Assembly: GCF_027922365.1 (NCBI RefSeq)
Contig: NZ_BSFN01000002.1
Span: 248,001 to 312,000, forward strand
DNA: 64,000 nt
Direction: 5' to 3'
DNA from: Pseudomonas turukhanskensis
GTDB taxonomy: Bacteria; Pseudomonadota; Gammaproteobacteria; Pseudomonadales; Pseudomonadaceae
Both the position numbers and the translations under genes were made by a program. A model generated the notes under the pieces. That model ran no database searches and was not told the DNA's origin. It saw nothing but the letters and a program-made list of their open reading frames with translations. Positions 8,202-19,327 of this stretch are shown here, piece after piece (position 1 is the stretch's first letter; each line of letters opens with the position of its first letter).

Positions 8202-9403
8202 GCGTTTGCCTTGCTCTGAATAAAGGCGCGAATCCGCGTGGCGGCTTCCACGCATTCGGCCAGGGGGGCGACCAAGGCCATGCGCACACGGCCGGCGCCG
8301 GGGTTGAAGCCGTCCACTTCGCGCGACAGATAGGAGCCGGGCACCACGGTGACGTGCTCTTTAGCGAACAGTTCACGGGTAAAGTCGGCGTCGTCCATCG
8401 GCGTTTTCGCCCACAAGTAAAAGCCACCGTCGGGGCGTTGCACGTCCATTACCGGCTGCAGGATATCCAGCACGGCGTCGTACTTTTCCCGGTACAGGTC
8501 GCGATTGGAGCGTACATGGGCCTCGTCGTTCCAGGCGGCCACGCTGGCTAGCTGGGTTTGCACCGGCATGGCGCAGCCGTGGTAGGTACGGTACAGCAGG
8601 AATGATTTCAGGATTGCGGCATCGCCGGCCACGAAACCGGAACGCAGCCCCGGCAGGTTGGAGCGCTTGGACAGGCTATGGAACACCACGCAGCGTGCAA
8701 AATCGCTGCGGCCCATGGCGGCGCAGGCGCTGAGCAGGCCGGCCGGTGGGTTGGCTTCGTCAAAATACAGCTCGCTGTAGCACTCGTCGGCGGCGATCAC
8801 GAAGTCGTACTGATCGGCCAGCATGATCAGTTTTTGCAGCGTGGCTTGGGGGATCAGCGCACCGGTGGGGTTGCCGGGGGAGCACAGGAACAGAATCTGG
8901 CAGCGCTGCCAGATATCGGCTGACACGGCGTCGAAGTCCGGGTTGAAGCCATTTTCTTCCAGGCACGGCAGGTAGTGGGGCTTGGCGCCGGCCAGCAGGG
9001 CCGCACCTTCATAGATCTGGTAGAACGGATTGGGGCTGACCACCAGGCCGTCGTCGCTGCGCTGCACCACGGTCTGGGTGAAGGCGAACAGCGCTTCACG
9101 GGTGCCGTTTACCGGCAGCACGTGCTTGCCTGCATCGAGCCAGCCGGCCGGCACGTTGAAGCGGCGCTCGCACCACGTGGCGATGGACTCGCGCAGCGCG
9201 GCAATACCCAGCGTGGTCGGGTAGACGGCAAGCTGGTCGAGATTATCGCTCAATGCCTTGGCCACGAACTCGGGCGAGCGGTGTTTGGGTTCGCCAATCG
9301 ACAAGGCAATCGCGCTTTTCTCGGCCGGCGGCAGGGCACCGGCGAGCAGGGCGCGAAGCTTTTCAAACGGGTAGGGCTGCAGGTGGTTCAGGGCGTCATT
9401 CAT
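8198..9403 (-). CDS. dapC: Succinyldiaminopimelate transaminase DapC
   Basis: 401 aa, PLP aminotransferase fold type I. K246 in HSLSKRSNLPGLRSG is the PLP lysine; SPGNPTGALI and DECYSELYF are the standard cofactor-contact motifs. It transaminates N-succinyl-2-amino-6-oxopimelate to succinyl-diaminopimelate, the step after DapD. The assignment over a generic aminotransferase rests on the N-terminus (LQPYPFEKLRALL) and on the dapD and glnD neighbours. glnD lies 16 bp upstream in the same direction. Confidence 0.9.
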   Translation of the reverse strand: MNDALNHLQPYPFEKLRALLAGALPPAEKSAIALSIGEPKHRSPEFVAKALSDNLDQLAVYPTTLGIAALRESIATWCERRFNVPAGWLDAGKHVLPVNGTREALFAFTQTVVQRSDDGLVVSPNPFYQIYEGAALLAGAKPHYLPCLEENGFNPDFDAVSADIWQRCQILFLCSPGNPTGALIPQATLQKLIMLADQYDFVIAADECYSELYFDEANPPAGLLSACAAMGRSDFARCVVFHSLSKRSNLPGLRSGFVAGDAAILKSFLLYRTYHGCAMPVQTQLASVAAWNDEAHVRSNRDLYREKYDAVLDILQPVMDVQRPDGGFYLWAKTPMDDADFTRELFAKEHVTVVPGSYLSREVDGFNPGAGRVRMALVAPLAECVEAATRIRAFIQSKANA

Positions 9404-9419
9404 GTGCGGGCGTCGTTAT

Positions 9420-12122
9420 TCAAATACTGATTCGGGAGAGCTCGACGCGGTTGCCGTCGGCGTCGGACAGTTGTTCGATGATCGCGTCCTGCAAACGGGC
9501 ACACAGATCGGGGTCGGACAACGGCTGGTTGTTGGCGTCGGTGACGAAGAACACGTCTTCCACGCGCTCGCCCAGGGTGGCGATCTTGGCGTTCTGCAGC
9601 GACAGGTCAAAGTCCAGGAAAATCCTGCCGATCCGTGCCAGAAGGCCCGGACGGTCCGGCGAGGTAAGTTCCAGCACGGTGACCGGGCGACCGGCGTCGT
9701 TGGAAATCACCACCTGTGGGGCGAAGGCAAAGTGCTTGAGCTGGCGCGGAACGCGGCGCTGGATGATGGTCGGGTAATCGTCCGGGTGGCTTAGCGCGTT
9801 GACCAGGCCCTCGCGAATTTCCTTGATGCGCGCCGGGTTGTCGCCGATCGAGCCGCCGTCCGTGTCGAGCACGATATAGCTGTCGAGCGTGAACTGGCTG
9901 CTGGAGGTGATGACGCGGGCATCGTGAATGTTCAGGTTCAGCTGGTCCATGGCCGCCACGGTCACGGCGAAGAAGTCGTGTTGGTCGGGAGCGTAAATAA
10001 AAATCTGGGTGCCGCCTTCGAACTCGCGCTGGGTGGTTTCCTTTATCAATACCAGCGGGTCGTGCGCGGAGGTGTGCTGCAAGATCGCATCGGTGTGCCA
10101 GGCCACATCGCCGGCGGTATGACGCAGAAAATAGTCATCGCCCAGTTGCGACCACAGCTGTTCGGCGTCGTCAGGGTCGGTGCCGCTGCGCACCAGAATA
10201 TCCAGCGCGGCATTCTGGGTTTGGCGAATCTGTTCTTCGCGGTCTACCGGGTGCTCCAGGCCACGGCGCAGGGTGCGCTTGGTCTCGCTGTACAGCTGGC
10301 GCAGCAGGCTGGCACGCCAGGAGTTCCAGAGTGTGGGGTTGGTCGCGTTGATGTCGGCCACAGTCAGCACGTACAGGTAGTCGAGGTGCACTTGATCGCC
10401 CACCAGTTGGGCGAAGTCGTGGATCACCTGCGGGTCGGACAAATCCTTGCGCTGCGCGGTAGTGGACATCACCAGGTGGTTTTGCACCAGCCATACGATC
10501 AGTCGCGAGTCCCACGCCGGCAGTTGGTGGCGCTCACAGAAGGCCTGCGCATCGACCGCGCCCAGCTCCGAGTGGTCACCGCCACGGCCTTTACCAATGT
10601 CGTGGTACAGACCGGCCATATAGATGAGTTCCGGCTTCGGCAGGGTGCCCATCAGCTTGCTCGCCAGCGGAAATTTCTCGGAAATCGGCGTGTACTGCAG
10701 TTTGCGCAGGTGCTTGATCAGGTTCAGCGTGTGCGCATCGACGGTGTAGATGTGGAACAGGTCGTGCTGCATCTGCCCAACGATATCGCCGAACTCGGGC
10801 AGATAACGGCCGAGGATGCCGTAACGGTTCATCCGCCGCAGATTGCGGTGAATGCCAATCTCGCACTTAAACAGCTCGATAAACAGGCTGGTGTTGCGGA
10901 TGTCCTGGCGGAAGTCGTCGTCGATCAGGTGTCGATGTTCGCGCAACAGGCGCACGGTGTCGGCGCGCACCCCTTTGATCTCGGGGTTTTGCGCCATCAG
11001 CACGAACACTTCGAGCATGGCGAACGGTGTGCGTTTGAACACGCTGGCGGCGGTGACTTCGATATAGCCGTCGCGCAGTTGGAAGCGGCTGTTGAGCGGC
11101 TGCACCTGCCCACTGTCTTCGTGGCGCAAAATCACTTCTTCGAAATGCTGCACCACCAACTCGCTGAGCTCGGAGATGCTCATTACTACGCGGTAGTAGT
11201 TCTGCATAAAGTGTTCGATGGCCAGCTTGCCGTTGCTGTCTTCAAAGCCCAGCAGCTTGGCGATAGCGCGCTGGTGATCGAACAGCAGCCGGTCTTCAGC
11301 GCGGCCGGCGAGCATATGCAGGGCGTAGCGCACCTTCCAGAGAAATTCCTGGGAGGAGGCCAGCAGCGAATATTCGCTTTCCAGCAAAAAGCCCTGGCCG
11401 ACCATGGCGTGCAGGTTCAGGGTGCCGAAATGCCGGCGTGCGACCCAGAGAATGGTCTGAATATCGCGCAGGCCACCGGGCGAGCCTTTGACGTTCGGCT
11501 CTAAGTTGTACTCGGTGTCGTTGTACTTGGCGTGGCGTGCGGTCTGTTCATCGCGCTTGGCGAGGAAAAAATCCTTGCTCGGCCACATCCGGCTGGTGCT
11601 GGTGACCTCGATCATGCGCTGGCGCAGACGCTCGGGGCCGGCAATGGTGCGGCTTTCCATCAGGTTGGTGACCACCGTCAGGTCGGCTTGGGCTTCGGAG
11701 GCGCATTCGTCTACCGAGCGCACGCTCTGGCCCACTTCCAGGCCGATGTCCCACAAAAGGGTCAGGAAACGTTCGATGGAATCGCGGAAGATTTCGTGGT
11801 CGGCGCTGTCGAGCAACAGCAGCAGGTCGATGTCCGAGTAAGGGTGCAGCTCGCCACGGCCGTAGCCGCCGACCGCCAGCAGGGCGATATCGGCGTCTTC
11901 GCTCCAGTCGAACTGGGCCCAGGCTTCGCGCAGGATCTGGTCGATGCACCAGGCACGGTCTTCCACCAGACGCCGGACATCGCGGCCTTCCTTGAAGCGC
12001 TCGTCGAGCACCTCATGGGCGCGACGGATGGCTTTCTTGAATGCCGCAATGGGGCTGGCTTTAAGCGCCAGTTCCGCCTGGAACTGGCCGCGGTCGAACA
12101 ACTCGGGATCCACCTGCGGCAT
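9420..12122 (-). CDS. glnD: Bifunctional uridylyltransferase/uridylyl-removing enzyme GlnD
   Basis: 900 aa, full length. The nucleotidyltransferase motif [16 protein letters not shown] is at residues 85-100. An HD domain ([16 protein letters not shown]) near residue 505 provides the uridylyl-removing activity. Two C-terminal ACT domains, the second starting near [19 protein letters not shown], bind glutamine. It uridylylates and deuridylylates PII protein in response to glutamine and so controls glutamine synthetase. It lies between map and dapC, the usual Pseudomonas order. Confidence 0.97.
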   Translation of the reverse strand: MPQVDPELFDRGQFQAELALKASPIAAFKKAIRRAHEVLDERFKEGRDVRRLVEDRAWCIDQILREAWAQFDWSEDADIALLAVGGYGRGELHPYSDIDLLLLLDSADHEIFRDSIERFLTLLWDIGLEVGQSVRSVDECASEAQADLTVVTNLMESRTIAGPERLRQRMIEVTSTSRMWPSKDFFLAKRDEQTARHAKYNDTEYNLEPNVKGSPGGLRDIQTILWVARRHFGTLNLHAMVGQGFLLESEYSLLASSQEFLWKVRYALHMLAGRAEDRLLFDHQRAIAKLLGFEDSNGKLAIEHFMQNYYRVVMSISELSELVVQHFEEVILRHEDSGQVQPLNSRFQLRDGYIEVTAASVFKRTPFAMLEVFVLMAQNPEIKGVRADTVRLLREHRHLIDDDFRQDIRNTSLFIELFKCEIGIHRNLRRMNRYGILGRYLPEFGDIVGQMQHDLFHIYTVDAHTLNLIKHLRKLQYTPISEKFPLASKLMGTLPKPELIYMAGLYHDIGKGRGGDHSELGAVDAQAFCERHQLPAWDSRLIVWLVQNHLVMSTTAQRKDLSDPQVIHDFAQLVGDQVHLDYLYVLTVADINATNPTLWNSWRASLLRQLYSETKRTLRRGLEHPVDREEQIRQTQNAALDILVRSGTDPDDAEQLWSQLGDDYFLRHTAGDVAWHTDAILQHTSAHDPLVLIKETTQREFEGGTQIFIYAPDQHDFFAVTVAAMDQLNLNIHDARVITSSSQFTLDSYIVLDTDGGSIGDNPARIKEIREGLVNALSHPDDYPTIIQRRVPRQLKHFAFAPQVVISNDAGRPVTVLELTSPDRPGLLARIGRIFLDFDLSLQNAKIATLGERVEDVFFVTDANNQPLSDPDLCARLQDAIIEQLSDADGNRVELSRISI

Positions 12123-12173
12123 TCAGTTGCGTTCCTTTCTATTTATATAAGGGCAGTCAGGTTGCGTGATCGA

Positions 12174-12956
12174 TCAGGCCGAGGTGCGTGCGATGGTGTC
12201 ATCGGTGCGCAGGGTGAAGATCTCGTAGCCGGTGGCGGTCACCAGAATGGTGTGTTCCCACTGGGCCGAGAGCTTGCGGTCCTTGGTGATGGCGGTCCAG
12301 CCGTCGCCCAGTAGACGGGTTTCGGCGCGACCCTGGTTGATCATCGGCTCGATGGTGAAGGTCATGCCTTCTTTCAATTCCATCCCGGTGCCTGCGCGGC
12401 CGTAGTGCAGCACTTGCGGCTCTTCGTGGAACACCTTGCCGATGCCGTGGCCGCAGTATTCGCGAACCACCGAAAAACCGTTCTTCTCGGCGTGCTTCTG
12501 GATCACTTCGCCGATATCACCCAGACGAGCGCCCGGTTTTACCAGCTCGATGCCTTTATACATGCATTCCTGGGTGATCCTGGACAGGCGCACGGCCCAT
12601 TCCGGCACGTTGCCGACATGGAACATCTTGCTGGTGTCGCCGTGGTAGCCGTCTTTGATCACAGTGATGTCGATGTTCAGCACATCGCCATCCTTGAGGG
12701 GCTTCTCGTTAGGAATACCGTGGCACACCACGTGGTTGATCGAGGTGCAGATGGATTTCGGGTAACCCTTGTAGTTCAGCGGTGCAGGAATAGCCTGCTG
12801 AACGTTGACGATATAGTCGTGGCAGATGCGGTCCAGTTCTTCGGTGGTCACGCCCGGCTTGACGTATTCGCCAATCATTTCCAGCACTTCACTGGCCAGA
12901 CGGCCGGCGATGCGCATTTTTTCGATTTCTTCGGGCGTCTTGATAGTGACGGTCAT
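12174..12956 (-). CDS. map: Methionine aminopeptidase, type I
   Basis: 260 aa. It removes the initiator methionine from nascent proteins. The metal-binding motifs of the pita-bread fold are present: NIDITVIKDGYHGDTSKMF (two Asp), GHGIGKVFHEEP (His), FTIEPM (Glu) and the C-terminal WEHTILVT (Glu). The start is ATG 12956 (MTVTIKTPEE); an in-frame ATG 60 bp upstream was rejected because it adds an atypical extension. It is divergent from rpsB, as in E. coli and P. aeruginosa. Confidence 0.96.
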   Translation of the reverse strand: MTVTIKTPEEIEKMRIAGRLASEVLEMIGEYVKPGVTTEELDRICHDYIVNVQQAIPAPLNYKGYPKSICTSINHVVCHGIPNEKPLKDGDVLNIDITVIKDGYHGDTSKMFHVGNVPEWAVRLSRITQECMYKGIELVKPGARLGDIGEVIQKHAEKNGFSVVREYCGHGIGKVFHEEPQVLHYGRAGTGMELKEGMTFTIEPMINQGRAETRLLGDGWTAITKDRKLSAQWEHTILVTATGYEIFTLRTDDTIARTSA

Positions 12957-13316
12957 ACAAGCTCTCTCAGCGCCCGTTGGCGCTCGGCAAAAATACGGAA
13001 AGCGCGATTCTAGCATTCCAAGCAGCCTAACTATCCAGCTGTGGGCGGTTCCCTACAGGCTCGGGATACTTTCCTTATAGTAGTGGGACGATTTGTGTCC
13101 GGCCTGTTGCCAGCCGGACCGTAGTTTCGGGTTCCGTTTCTCCGCTTGCTGTGGTATAAAATGCGCCGCTTTCCGGGCATCAGCTCGAAAGCCTAAACCC
13201 CACACACGTATCGACACGATGGCCTGGGTGCCTTTCAGTTAATTGCTCGCAGTTAATTGCTGAAGGTTGGTCATTGGGATACGTGGAGGCCTAACCCGAC
13301 TTATCAAGGAACTATC
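12957..13316 (+). promoter_or_regulatory. map/rpsB divergent region and rpsB leader
   Basis: This 360-bp gap holds a plausible rpsB promoter with -10 TATAAA at 13155-13160; its -35 is weak. That gives a leader of about 150 nt. The leader contains an 11-bp direct repeat AGTTAATTGCT at 13237-13247 and 13251-13261. In gammaproteobacteria the rpsB leader (t44 RNA in Rfam) is an autoregulatory target of S2; equivalence here is inferred from position. No additional gene is supported in the gap. Confidence 0.45.
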
Positions 13317-14060
13317 ATGTCCCAAGTCAATATGCGCGATATGCTGAAGGCCGGTGTGCACTTCGGCCACCAGACCCGTTACTGGAACCCGAAAATGGGC
13401 AAGTACATTTTCGGCGCGCGCAACAAGATCCACATCATCAACCTGGAAAAAACCCTGCCGATGTTCAACGACGCTCTGTCGTTCGTTGAAAAACTGGCTT
13501 CGGGCAAAAACAAGATTCTGTTCGTCGGCACCAAGCGTTCCGCTGGCAAGATCGTTGCTGAAGAAGCAGCACGTTGCGGTTCGCCGTTCGTGGATCACCG
13601 CTGGTTGGGCGGCATGCTGACCAACTACAAAACCATCCGTCAGTCGATCAAGCGTCTACGTGAGTTGGAAGTTCAGTCGCAAGACGGCACTTTCACCAAG
13701 CTGACCAAAAAAGAAGCTTTGATGCGTACTCGTGATCTGGAAAAACTGGATCGCAGCCTGGGTGGTATCAAGGACATGGGCGGCCTGCCTGATGCCCTGT
13801 TCGTAATCGACGTTGATCACGAGCGCATCGCTATCACCGAAGCTAACAAGCTCGGCATCCCGGTTATCGGCGTAGTCGATACCAACAGCAGCCCGGAAGG
13901 TGTTGATTTCATCATCCCAGGCAACGATGACGCCATTCGCGCCATTCAGCTGTACATGGGTGCAATGGCTGACGCAGTAGTGCGTGGCCGCAGCAACGCC
14001 AACGGCGGCACCGACGAATTCGTCGAGGCTCCTGTTGCTGCTGAACAAGCTGAAGGCTGA
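13317..14060 (+). CDS. rpsB: 30S ribosomal protein S2
   Basis: 247 aa. [28 protein letters not shown] is cut here to its diagnostic parts: the GVHFGHQ N-terminus and the later LGGMLTN and [14 protein letters not shown] motif ([10 protein letters not shown]) are S2 signatures. ATG 13317 was chosen because the longer reading from 13257 adds a non-homologous extension. Codon usage is strongly biased, as expected for a highly expressed gene. It is followed by a strong hairpin terminator and then tsf. Confidence 0.98.
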   Translation: MSQVNMRDMLKAGVHFGHQTRYWNPKMGKYIFGARNKIHIINLEKTLPMFNDALSFVEKLASGKNKILFVGTKRSAGKIVAEEAARCGSPFVDHRWLGGMLTNYKTIRQSIKRLRELEVQSQDGTFTKLTKKEALMRTRDLEKLDRSLGGIKDMGGLPDALFVIDVDHERIAITEANKLGIPVIGVVDTNSSPEGVDFIIPGNDDAIRAIQLYMGAMADAVVRGRSNANGGTDEFVEAPVAAEQAEG

Positions 14061-14090
14061 GTAGACCGCTTCTAGCGTCTCTCGGTTAGC

Positions 14091-14115
14091 AAAAAGGGGG
14101 CTAGGCCCCCTTTTT
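14091..14115 (+). terminator. Intrinsic terminator/attenuator between rpsB and tsf
   Basis: A-rich 5' flank, GGGGGCC-type stem (GGGGGC then GCCCCC around a TAG turn) and a run of five T. It is placed so that only part of rpsB transcription reads into tsf, which is the usual way S2 and EF-Ts levels are set apart. Confidence 0.85.
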
Positions 14116-14177
14116 GCCACCTTAGAATTGATCATCATCCGGCCCGCCGGGTGGGACTTATCCAAGAGGATTTCGAA

Positions 14178-15047
14178 ATGGCAGAGATTACTGCAGCGCT
14201 GGTCAAAGAACTGCGTGAACGTACTGGCGAAGGCATGATGGATTGCAAAAAGGCCTTGACCAAGGCTGGCGGCGACATCGAGAAAGCCATCGACGATATG
14301 CGTGCTTCGGGTGCCATCAAGGCCGCCAAGAAAGCCGGTAACGTGGCTGCCGAAGGCGCCATCGCGGTCAAGGTTGCTGCTGACAACAAGCGCGCCGTGA
14401 TCATGGAAGTGAACTCGCAGACCGACTTCCTGGCTCTGCAAGATGACTTCAAGAAATTCGTCGCCGACAGCATCGACCAGGCTCTGGCCGAAAACCTGAC
14501 CTCCGTTGAGCCGCTGATCGCGTCCCGCGAAGCAGCCCGCGTTGAGCTGGTTGCCAAAGTAGGTGAGAACGTCAACATTCGCCGTCTCACCGCTGTTGAA
14601 GGCGACGTGCTGGGTGCCTACGTTCACGGCAACAAAATCGGCGTTATCGTTTCGCTCAAAGGCGGTACTCCAGAACTGGCTCGCGACATCGCTATGCACG
14701 TTGCTGCCAGCAACCCTGAGTTCCTGCTGCCGTCGGAAGTTTCCGCCGAAGCCATCGAGCGTGAGAAAGGCGTTTTCCTGAGCCTCAACGAAGACAAGAT
14801 CAAAGGCAAACCAGCCGAGATCGTCGAGAAGATGGTTGCAGGTCGTATCTCCAAGTTCCTGGCCGAAGCCAGCCTGGTAGAGCAGTCTTTCGTTAAAGAT
14901 CCGGAAGTCACCGTTGGTGCTCTGGCCAAGAAAGCCGGCGCTGAAATCGTTTCCTTCGTACGTTACGGCGTAGGCGAAGGCATCGAGAAAGTTGAATCCA
15001 ACTTCGCAGACGAAGTAGCGGCTCAACTGGCTGCCAGCAAGCAGTAA
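14178..15047 (+). CDS. tsf: Translation elongation factor Ts
   Basis: 289 aa. The N-terminal UBA-like module carries the family signature [16 protein letters not shown], followed by VNSQTDFLA and the dimerisation/coiled-coil region. It is the guanine nucleotide exchange factor for EF-Tu. The start is ATG 14178, preceded by AAGAGGA at 14164-14170. The biased codon use matches rpsB. A terminator follows at 15071-15104. Confidence 0.98.
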   Translation: MAEITAALVKELRERTGEGMMDCKKALTKAGGDIEKAIDDMRASGAIKAAKKAGNVAAEGAIAVKVAADNKRAVIMEVNSQTDFLALQDDFKKFVADSIDQALAENLTSVEPLIASREAARVELVAKVGENVNIRRLTAVEGDVLGAYVHGNKIGVIVSLKGGTPELARDIAMHVAASNPEFLLPSEVSAEAIEREKGVFLSLNEDKIKGKPAEIVEKMVAGRISKFLAEASLVEQSFVKDPEVTVGALAKKAGAEIVSFVRYGVGEGIEKVESNFADEVAAQLAASKQ

Positions 15048-15070
15048 GACAGGTTTTACCTGTCGCCCCG

Positions 15071-15104
15071 AAGAGGCTGCCCGCTCACGCGCGCAGCCTC
15101 TTTG
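15071..15104 (+). terminator. Hairpin terminator after tsf
   Basis: AAGAGGCTGC pairs with GCAGCCTCTT around a 12-nt loop, followed by TTTGTC. It separates tsf from pyrH. A small perfect palindrome, GGTGCA-6-TGCACC, follows at 15143-15160. Confidence 0.75.
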
Positions 15105-15243
15105 TCGAAATGGGGCCGACAATTGCATGTGTAAGAGGTATTGGTGCACTGTGCTGCACCAAATGCCGTGAGCGCTGTCCAAGCGCTCGATCAATGCAGG
15201 CATATCGCCTGTTCAGAATTCAAACGCCGCAGGAGAGATACGC

Positions 15244-15987
15244 ATGGCTCAGCAGGTGAGTGGTCGCCAACCTCGCTACAAACGCATTCTGCTCAAACTA
15301 AGCGGCGAAGCCTTGATGGGGTCGGAAGACTTCGGTATCGACCCCAAAGTGCTCGACCGCATGGCCCTGGAAATCGGCCAACTGGTCGGAATAGGGGTAC
15401 AGGTTGGTCTGGTGATTGGTGGCGGTAACCTGTTCCGCGGCGCCGCATTGAGCGCTGCCGGCATGGATCGCGTCACCGGCGACCACATGGGTATGCTGGC
15501 CACGGTGATGAACGCCCTGGCCATGCGCGACGCGCTTGAGCGCTCAAATATCCCCGCTATCGTGATGTCGGCGATTTCCATGGTTGGCGTTACCGACCAT
15601 TACGATCGTCGCAAAGGCATTCGTCATCTGAACTCCGGGGACGTGGTGATTTTCGCCGCCGGTACCGGTAACCCGTTCTTCACCACCGACTCCGCAGCCT
15701 GCCTGCGTGCCATCGAAATCGATGCCGATGTGGTGCTGAAGGCGACCAAAGTGGACGGCGTGTACACCGCCGACCCGTTCAAAGACCCGAATGCTGAAAA
15801 GTTCGACCGTTTGACCTATGACGAAGTCTTGGACCGTAAGCTAGGCGTGATGGACCTGACGGCCATCTGTCTGTGTCGCGACCACAAGATGCCGCTGCGG
15901 GTCTTCAATATGAACAAGCCCGGCGCACTGCTGAACGTAGTAGTGGGTGGCGCGGAAGGAACCCTGATCGAGGAAGGCGAGCAATGA
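15244..15987 (+). CDS. pyrH: UMP kinase PyrH
   Basis: 247 aa, amino-acid-kinase fold. [12 protein letters not shown] is the nucleotide-binding N-terminus; [10 protein letters not shown] and [10 protein letters not shown] are PyrH signatures. It phosphorylates UMP to UDP for RNA and nucleotide-sugar synthesis. AGGAGAGA precedes ATG 15244. The stop overlaps the frr start by 4 bp. Confidence 0.97.
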   Translation: MAQQVSGRQPRYKRILLKLSGEALMGSEDFGIDPKVLDRMALEIGQLVGIGVQVGLVIGGGNLFRGAALSAAGMDRVTGDHMGMLATVMNALAMRDALERSNIPAIVMSAISMVGVTDHYDRRKGIRHLNSGDVVIFAAGTGNPFFTTDSAACLRAIEIDADVVLKATKVDGVYTADPFKDPNAEKFDRLTYDEVLDRKLGVMDLTAICLCRDHKMPLRVFNMNKPGALLNVVVGGAEGTLIEEGEQ

Positions 15988-16541
15988 TCAACGAAATCAA
16001 GAAAGATGCCCAAGAGCGCATGCAAAAAAGCCTGGAATCGCTTGTCCACGCTTTTAGCCGCATCCGCACCGGCCAGGCGCACCCAAGCGTGCTCGGCGGC
16101 GTGATGGTGCCTTACTACGGCGCCGATACCCCACTGAACCAGGTTGCCAACGTAACCGTTAAAGACTCCCGTACCCTGCAGATTGTCGCGTTCGAGCGCA
16201 ATATGCTCAGTGCTGTCGACAAAGCCATTCAGAGTTCGGGTCTGGGTCTGAACCCGACCAACTTGGGCGAGCTGCTGCTGGTCACCATGCCTGCCCTGAC
16301 CGAGGAAACCCGCAAGGGCTTCACCAAGCAGGCACGCGATGCGGCAGAAGATGGTCGTGTAGCGGTGCGCAATATTCGCCGTGACGCGCTGAGCCAGCTG
16401 AAAGACCTGGTGAAAGAGAAAGAAATCAGCGAAGACGAAGAGCGCCGTGCGGCCGACGATATCCAGAAACTGACGGACAAGTTCGTCGGCGAGATTGAAG
16501 TGGCTGTGAAGCAGAAAGAAGCGGATCTGATGGCCGTTTAA
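15984..16541 (+). CDS. frr: Ribosome recycling factor
   Basis: 185 aa, the standard length. It starts [20 protein letters not shown] and carries the conserved RTGQAHPS and VKDSRTLQI segments. Together with EF-G it splits post-termination ribosomes. The longer in-frame reading from 15873 lies inside pyrH and was rejected. It is translationally coupled to pyrH by ATGA. Confidence 0.97.
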   Translation: MINEIKKDAQERMQKSLESLVHAFSRIRTGQAHPSVLGGVMVPYYGADTPLNQVANVTVKDSRTLQIVAFERNMLSAVDKAIQSSGLGLNPTNLGELLLVTMPALTEETRKGFTKQARDAAEDGRVAVRNIRRDALSQLKDLVKEKEISEDEERRAADDIQKLTDKFVGEIEVAVKQKEADLMAV

Positions 16542-16555
16542 CGGCCGGTTTCGTC

Positions 16556-17317
16556 ATGGAAAAGACCGTCAAGACCGGTTCGCCGGGCGTGCCACGACAT
16601 GTGGCAATCATCATGGATGGTAACAACCGCTGGGCCAAGAAACGCTTGCTGCCTGGCGTTGCCGGGCACAAGGCCGGCGTCGATGCGGTGCGCGCGGTAA
16701 TTGAGGTGTGTGCCGAGGAAGGCGTCGAGGTGCTGACCCTGTTCGCCTTCTCCAGTGAAAACTGGGATCGGCCGGCTGAGGAAGTCGGCGCCCTGATGGA
16801 GCTGTTTCTCTCTGCCTTGCGGCGCGAGGCGAAGCGGCTCAACGCCAATGGCATCAGCCTGCGTATCATCGGCGACCGTTCGCGCTTTCACCCGGAGCTG
16901 CAAAGCGCCATGCGTGAAGCCGAAGCGCTGACGGCCGGCAATGACCGTTTTGTCCTGCAAGTGGCGGCCAACTATGGCGGTCAGTGGGATATCGCTCAGG
17001 CTGCTCAGCAGTTGGCGCACCAGGTGCAGGCAGGCCATTTACGGCCCGAAGACATCACCCCGCGTTTGCTTCAGGGCCTTCTGGCAACCGGCGATCAGCC
17101 GTTGCCAGACCTGTGCATTCGCACCGGTGGTGAGCATCGCATCAGCAATTTCCTGCTCTGGCAGCTGGCGTATTCCGAGCTGTACTTTTCCGACCTGTTC
17201 TGGCCGGACTTCAAACACGACGCCATGCGCAATGCGCTGGCCGATTACGCTACCCGCCAGCGCCGCTTTGGTAAAACCAGCGAGCAAGTGGCAGCTGAGG
17301 CACGCGCACAATGTTGA
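16556..17317 (+). CDS. uppS: Isoprenyl (undecaprenyl) diphosphate synthase
   Basis: 253 aa, cis-prenyltransferase. IIMDGNNRWAKKR holds the catalytic Asp, and the RTGGEHRISNFLLWQ motif near the C-terminus is conserved. It makes C55-PP, the lipid carrier for peptidoglycan and O-antigen. It lies 14 bp after frr, and the cdsA start overlaps its last 7 bp. Confidence 0.96.
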   Translation: MEKTVKTGSPGVPRHVAIIMDGNNRWAKKRLLPGVAGHKAGVDAVRAVIEVCAEEGVEVLTLFAFSSENWDRPAEEVGALMELFLSALRREAKRLNANGISLRIIGDRSRFHPELQSAMREAEALTAGNDRFVLQVAANYGGQWDIAQAAQQLAHQVQAGHLRPEDITPRLLQGLLATGDQPLPDLCIRTGGEHRISNFLLWQLAYSELYFSDLFWPDFKHDAMRNALADYATRQRRFGKTSEQVAAEARAQC

Positions 17318-18126
17318 AGCAACGCATCATCACCGCCCTGATTCTGGCGCCCATCGCTCTAGGCGGTTTTTTTCTGCTTAGTGGCTCGGCCTTCGCATTG
17401 TTTATCGGTGCGGTGGTGACTTTGGGTGCATGGGAGTGGGCACGCTTGGCCGGGTTTGAAGCGCAGCCAGTGCGCGTGGCCTACGCCTCTGCTGTGGCTG
17501 TTCTGCTATTCGTGCTTTATCAGGTTCCTGCCCTGGCGCCAGTTGTGCTGCTGGTCGGCGTGGGCTGGTGGTTGACGGCGACCTTTCTGGTGGTCAATTT
17601 TCCCGAGAGCAGCCGATATTGGGCGGGTACGCCCATCAAGCTGGTGATCGGTTTGCTGATTCTGTTGCCTGCCTGGCAAGGTCTGGTGCTGATCAAGCAG
17701 TGGCCGCTGGCGAACTGGCTGATTTTCGCGGTGATGATTCTGGTATGGGGTGCTGATATCGGTGCCTATTTCTCCGGTCGTGCCTTTGGCAAGCGCAAGC
17801 TGGCGCCCAAGGTCAGTCCAGGTAAGAGCTGGGAAGGTGTCTTTGGCGGCTTGCTCACGTGTTTGCTGATCGCTGTCGGTGTAGGCGTGTACCGTGGTTG
17901 GAGTGGTGGCGAGTTTTTGCTCGGCCTGCTCGGTGTGACCTTGGTCGTGATGGTGTCGGTGGTCGGTGATCTCACCGAAAGTATGTTCAAGCGCCAGGCC
18001 GGCCTGAAAGACAGCAGCAACCTGCTGCCGGGCCACGGCGGCGTGCTGGATCGCATCGACAGCCTGACCGCAGCCATTCCTCTGTTTACCGTGTTGCTCT
18101 GGGGTGCGGGCTGGGGTTCGCTGTGA
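17311..18126 (+). CDS. cdsA: Phosphatidate cytidylyltransferase
   Basis: 271 aa, with about eight hydrophobic helices. The C-terminal family signature is visible as SPGKSWEG, then [18 protein letters not shown] and [13 protein letters not shown]. It makes CDP-diacylglycerol in the inner membrane, the precursor of all phospholipids. It overlaps uppS by 7 bp and dxr by 4 bp. Confidence 0.95.
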   Translation: MLKQRIITALILAPIALGGFFLLSGSAFALFIGAVVTLGAWEWARLAGFEAQPVRVAYASAVAVLLFVLYQVPALAPVVLLVGVGWWLTATFLVVNFPESSRYWAGTPIKLVIGLLILLPAWQGLVLIKQWPLANWLIFAVMILVWGADIGAYFSGRAFGKRKLAPKVSPGKSWEGVFGGLLTCLLIAVGVGVYRGWSGGEFLLGLLGVTLVVMVSVVGDLTESMFKRQAGLKDSSNLLPGHGGVLDRIDSLTAAIPLFTVLLWGAGWGSL

Positions 18127-19313
18127 GCTCGGCGCAACAGATCACCGTTCTCGGGGCGACTGGTTCCATTGGCCTTAGTACGCTGGATGTCATCGCTCGC
18201 CACCCGCAGCGTTATCAGGTTTTTGCCCTTAGCGGTTTCTCGCGACTCGCCGAACTTGAGGCGTTGTGCCTGCAGCATCGTCCGCGCTATGCGGTAGTGG
18301 CTGACGCAGCGGCGGCTGCCAAGTTGCGCGGTGCCTTGCAGGGTGCCGGTTTGGCAACAGAGGTGCTGGAAGGGGAGGGCGGCCTCTGCGAAGTGGCGGC
18401 TCATCCTGACGTGGATGCCGTGATGGCTGCCATTGTTGGCGCCGCCGGGTTGAAGCCAACACTGGCCGCCGTCGAGGCTGGCAAGAAAGTATTGCTGGCC
18501 AATAAAGAAGCGCTGGTGATGTCCGGCGCGTTGTTTATGCAGGCGGTGCGCAAAAGCGGCTCCGTATTGCTGCCGATCGACAGTGAACACAACGCCATTT
18601 TCCAATGCCTGCCGACTGACTACGCGCGCGGCCTTAACAATGTGGGGGTGCGGCGAATTCTGCTGACCGCCTCGGGTGGCCCATTCCGGCAAACGCCGCT
18701 GGGCGATCTGCAACATGTGACGCCCGAACAGGCCTGCGCCCATCCCAATTGGTCAATGGGGCGCAAGATTTCGGTCGACTCGGCCAGCATGATGAACAAG
18801 GGGCTGGAGCTTATCGAGGCCTGCTGGCTGTTCGATTCGCCGCCTTCCAAAGTCGAGGTGGTGATCCATCCGCAGAGTGTTATCCACTCGCTGGTCGACT
18901 ACGTCGATGGTTCGGTGCTGGCGCAGTTGGGCAATCCTGATATGCGTACGCCCATCAGTCATGCGCTGGCTTGGCCAGAGCGGATTGACTCGGGTGTGCT
19001 GCCCCTGGATCTGTTTGCCATAGCCCGTCTCGACTTTCTGCCGCCCGACGAACAGCGCTTTCCTTGCCTGCGTCTGGCCCGTCAGGCAGCCGAGGCAAGC
19101 GGCACGGCGCCGGCCATGCTTAACGCCGCCAATGAAGTGGCGGTGGCGGCGTTTCTCGAACGGCGCATTCGTTTCCCCGAGATCGCGAGTATGATTGACG
19201 CGGTCTTGAACGCTCAGCCGGCCCAGCCGGTAGACAGTCTTGAGACCGTGCTGGCCGCCGATGGCAGTGCGCGAGCGCAGGCTGAACACTGGCTGAGTCA
19301 CCACGGGCGCTAG
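18123..19313 (+). CDS. dxr: 1-deoxy-D-xylulose 5-phosphate reductoisomerase
   Basis: 396 aa. The NADPH motif [14 protein letters not shown] opens the protein, and [14 protein letters not shown] and [12 protein letters not shown] contribute metal and substrate ligands. It is the first committed step of the MEP isoprenoid pathway; ispD and ispF of the same pathway are also in this window. The start is GTG 18123 inside the cdsA stop (GTGA overlap). Confidence 0.97.
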   Translation: MSSAQQITVLGATGSIGLSTLDVIARHPQRYQVFALSGFSRLAELEALCLQHRPRYAVVADAAAAAKLRGALQGAGLATEVLEGEGGLCEVAAHPDVDAVMAAIVGAAGLKPTLAAVEAGKKVLLANKEALVMSGALFMQAVRKSGSVLLPIDSEHNAIFQCLPTDYARGLNNVGVRRILLTASGGPFRQTPLGDLQHVTPEQACAHPNWSMGRKISVDSASMMNKGLELIEACWLFDSPPSKVEVVIHPQSVIHSLVDYVDGSVLAQLGNPDMRTPISHALAWPERIDSGVLPLDLFAIARLDFLPPDEQRFPCLRLARQAAEASGTAPAMLNAANEVAVAAFLERRIRFPEIASMIDAVLNAQPAQPVDSLETVLAADGSARAQAEHWLSHHGR

Positions 19314-19327
19314 CTCGGAGGATGTAA

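Noticed and set aside
13656..15203. 515-codon open frame on the minus strand across rpsB and tsf
   Set aside because: It crosses a clear terminator and two conserved genes on the other strand.
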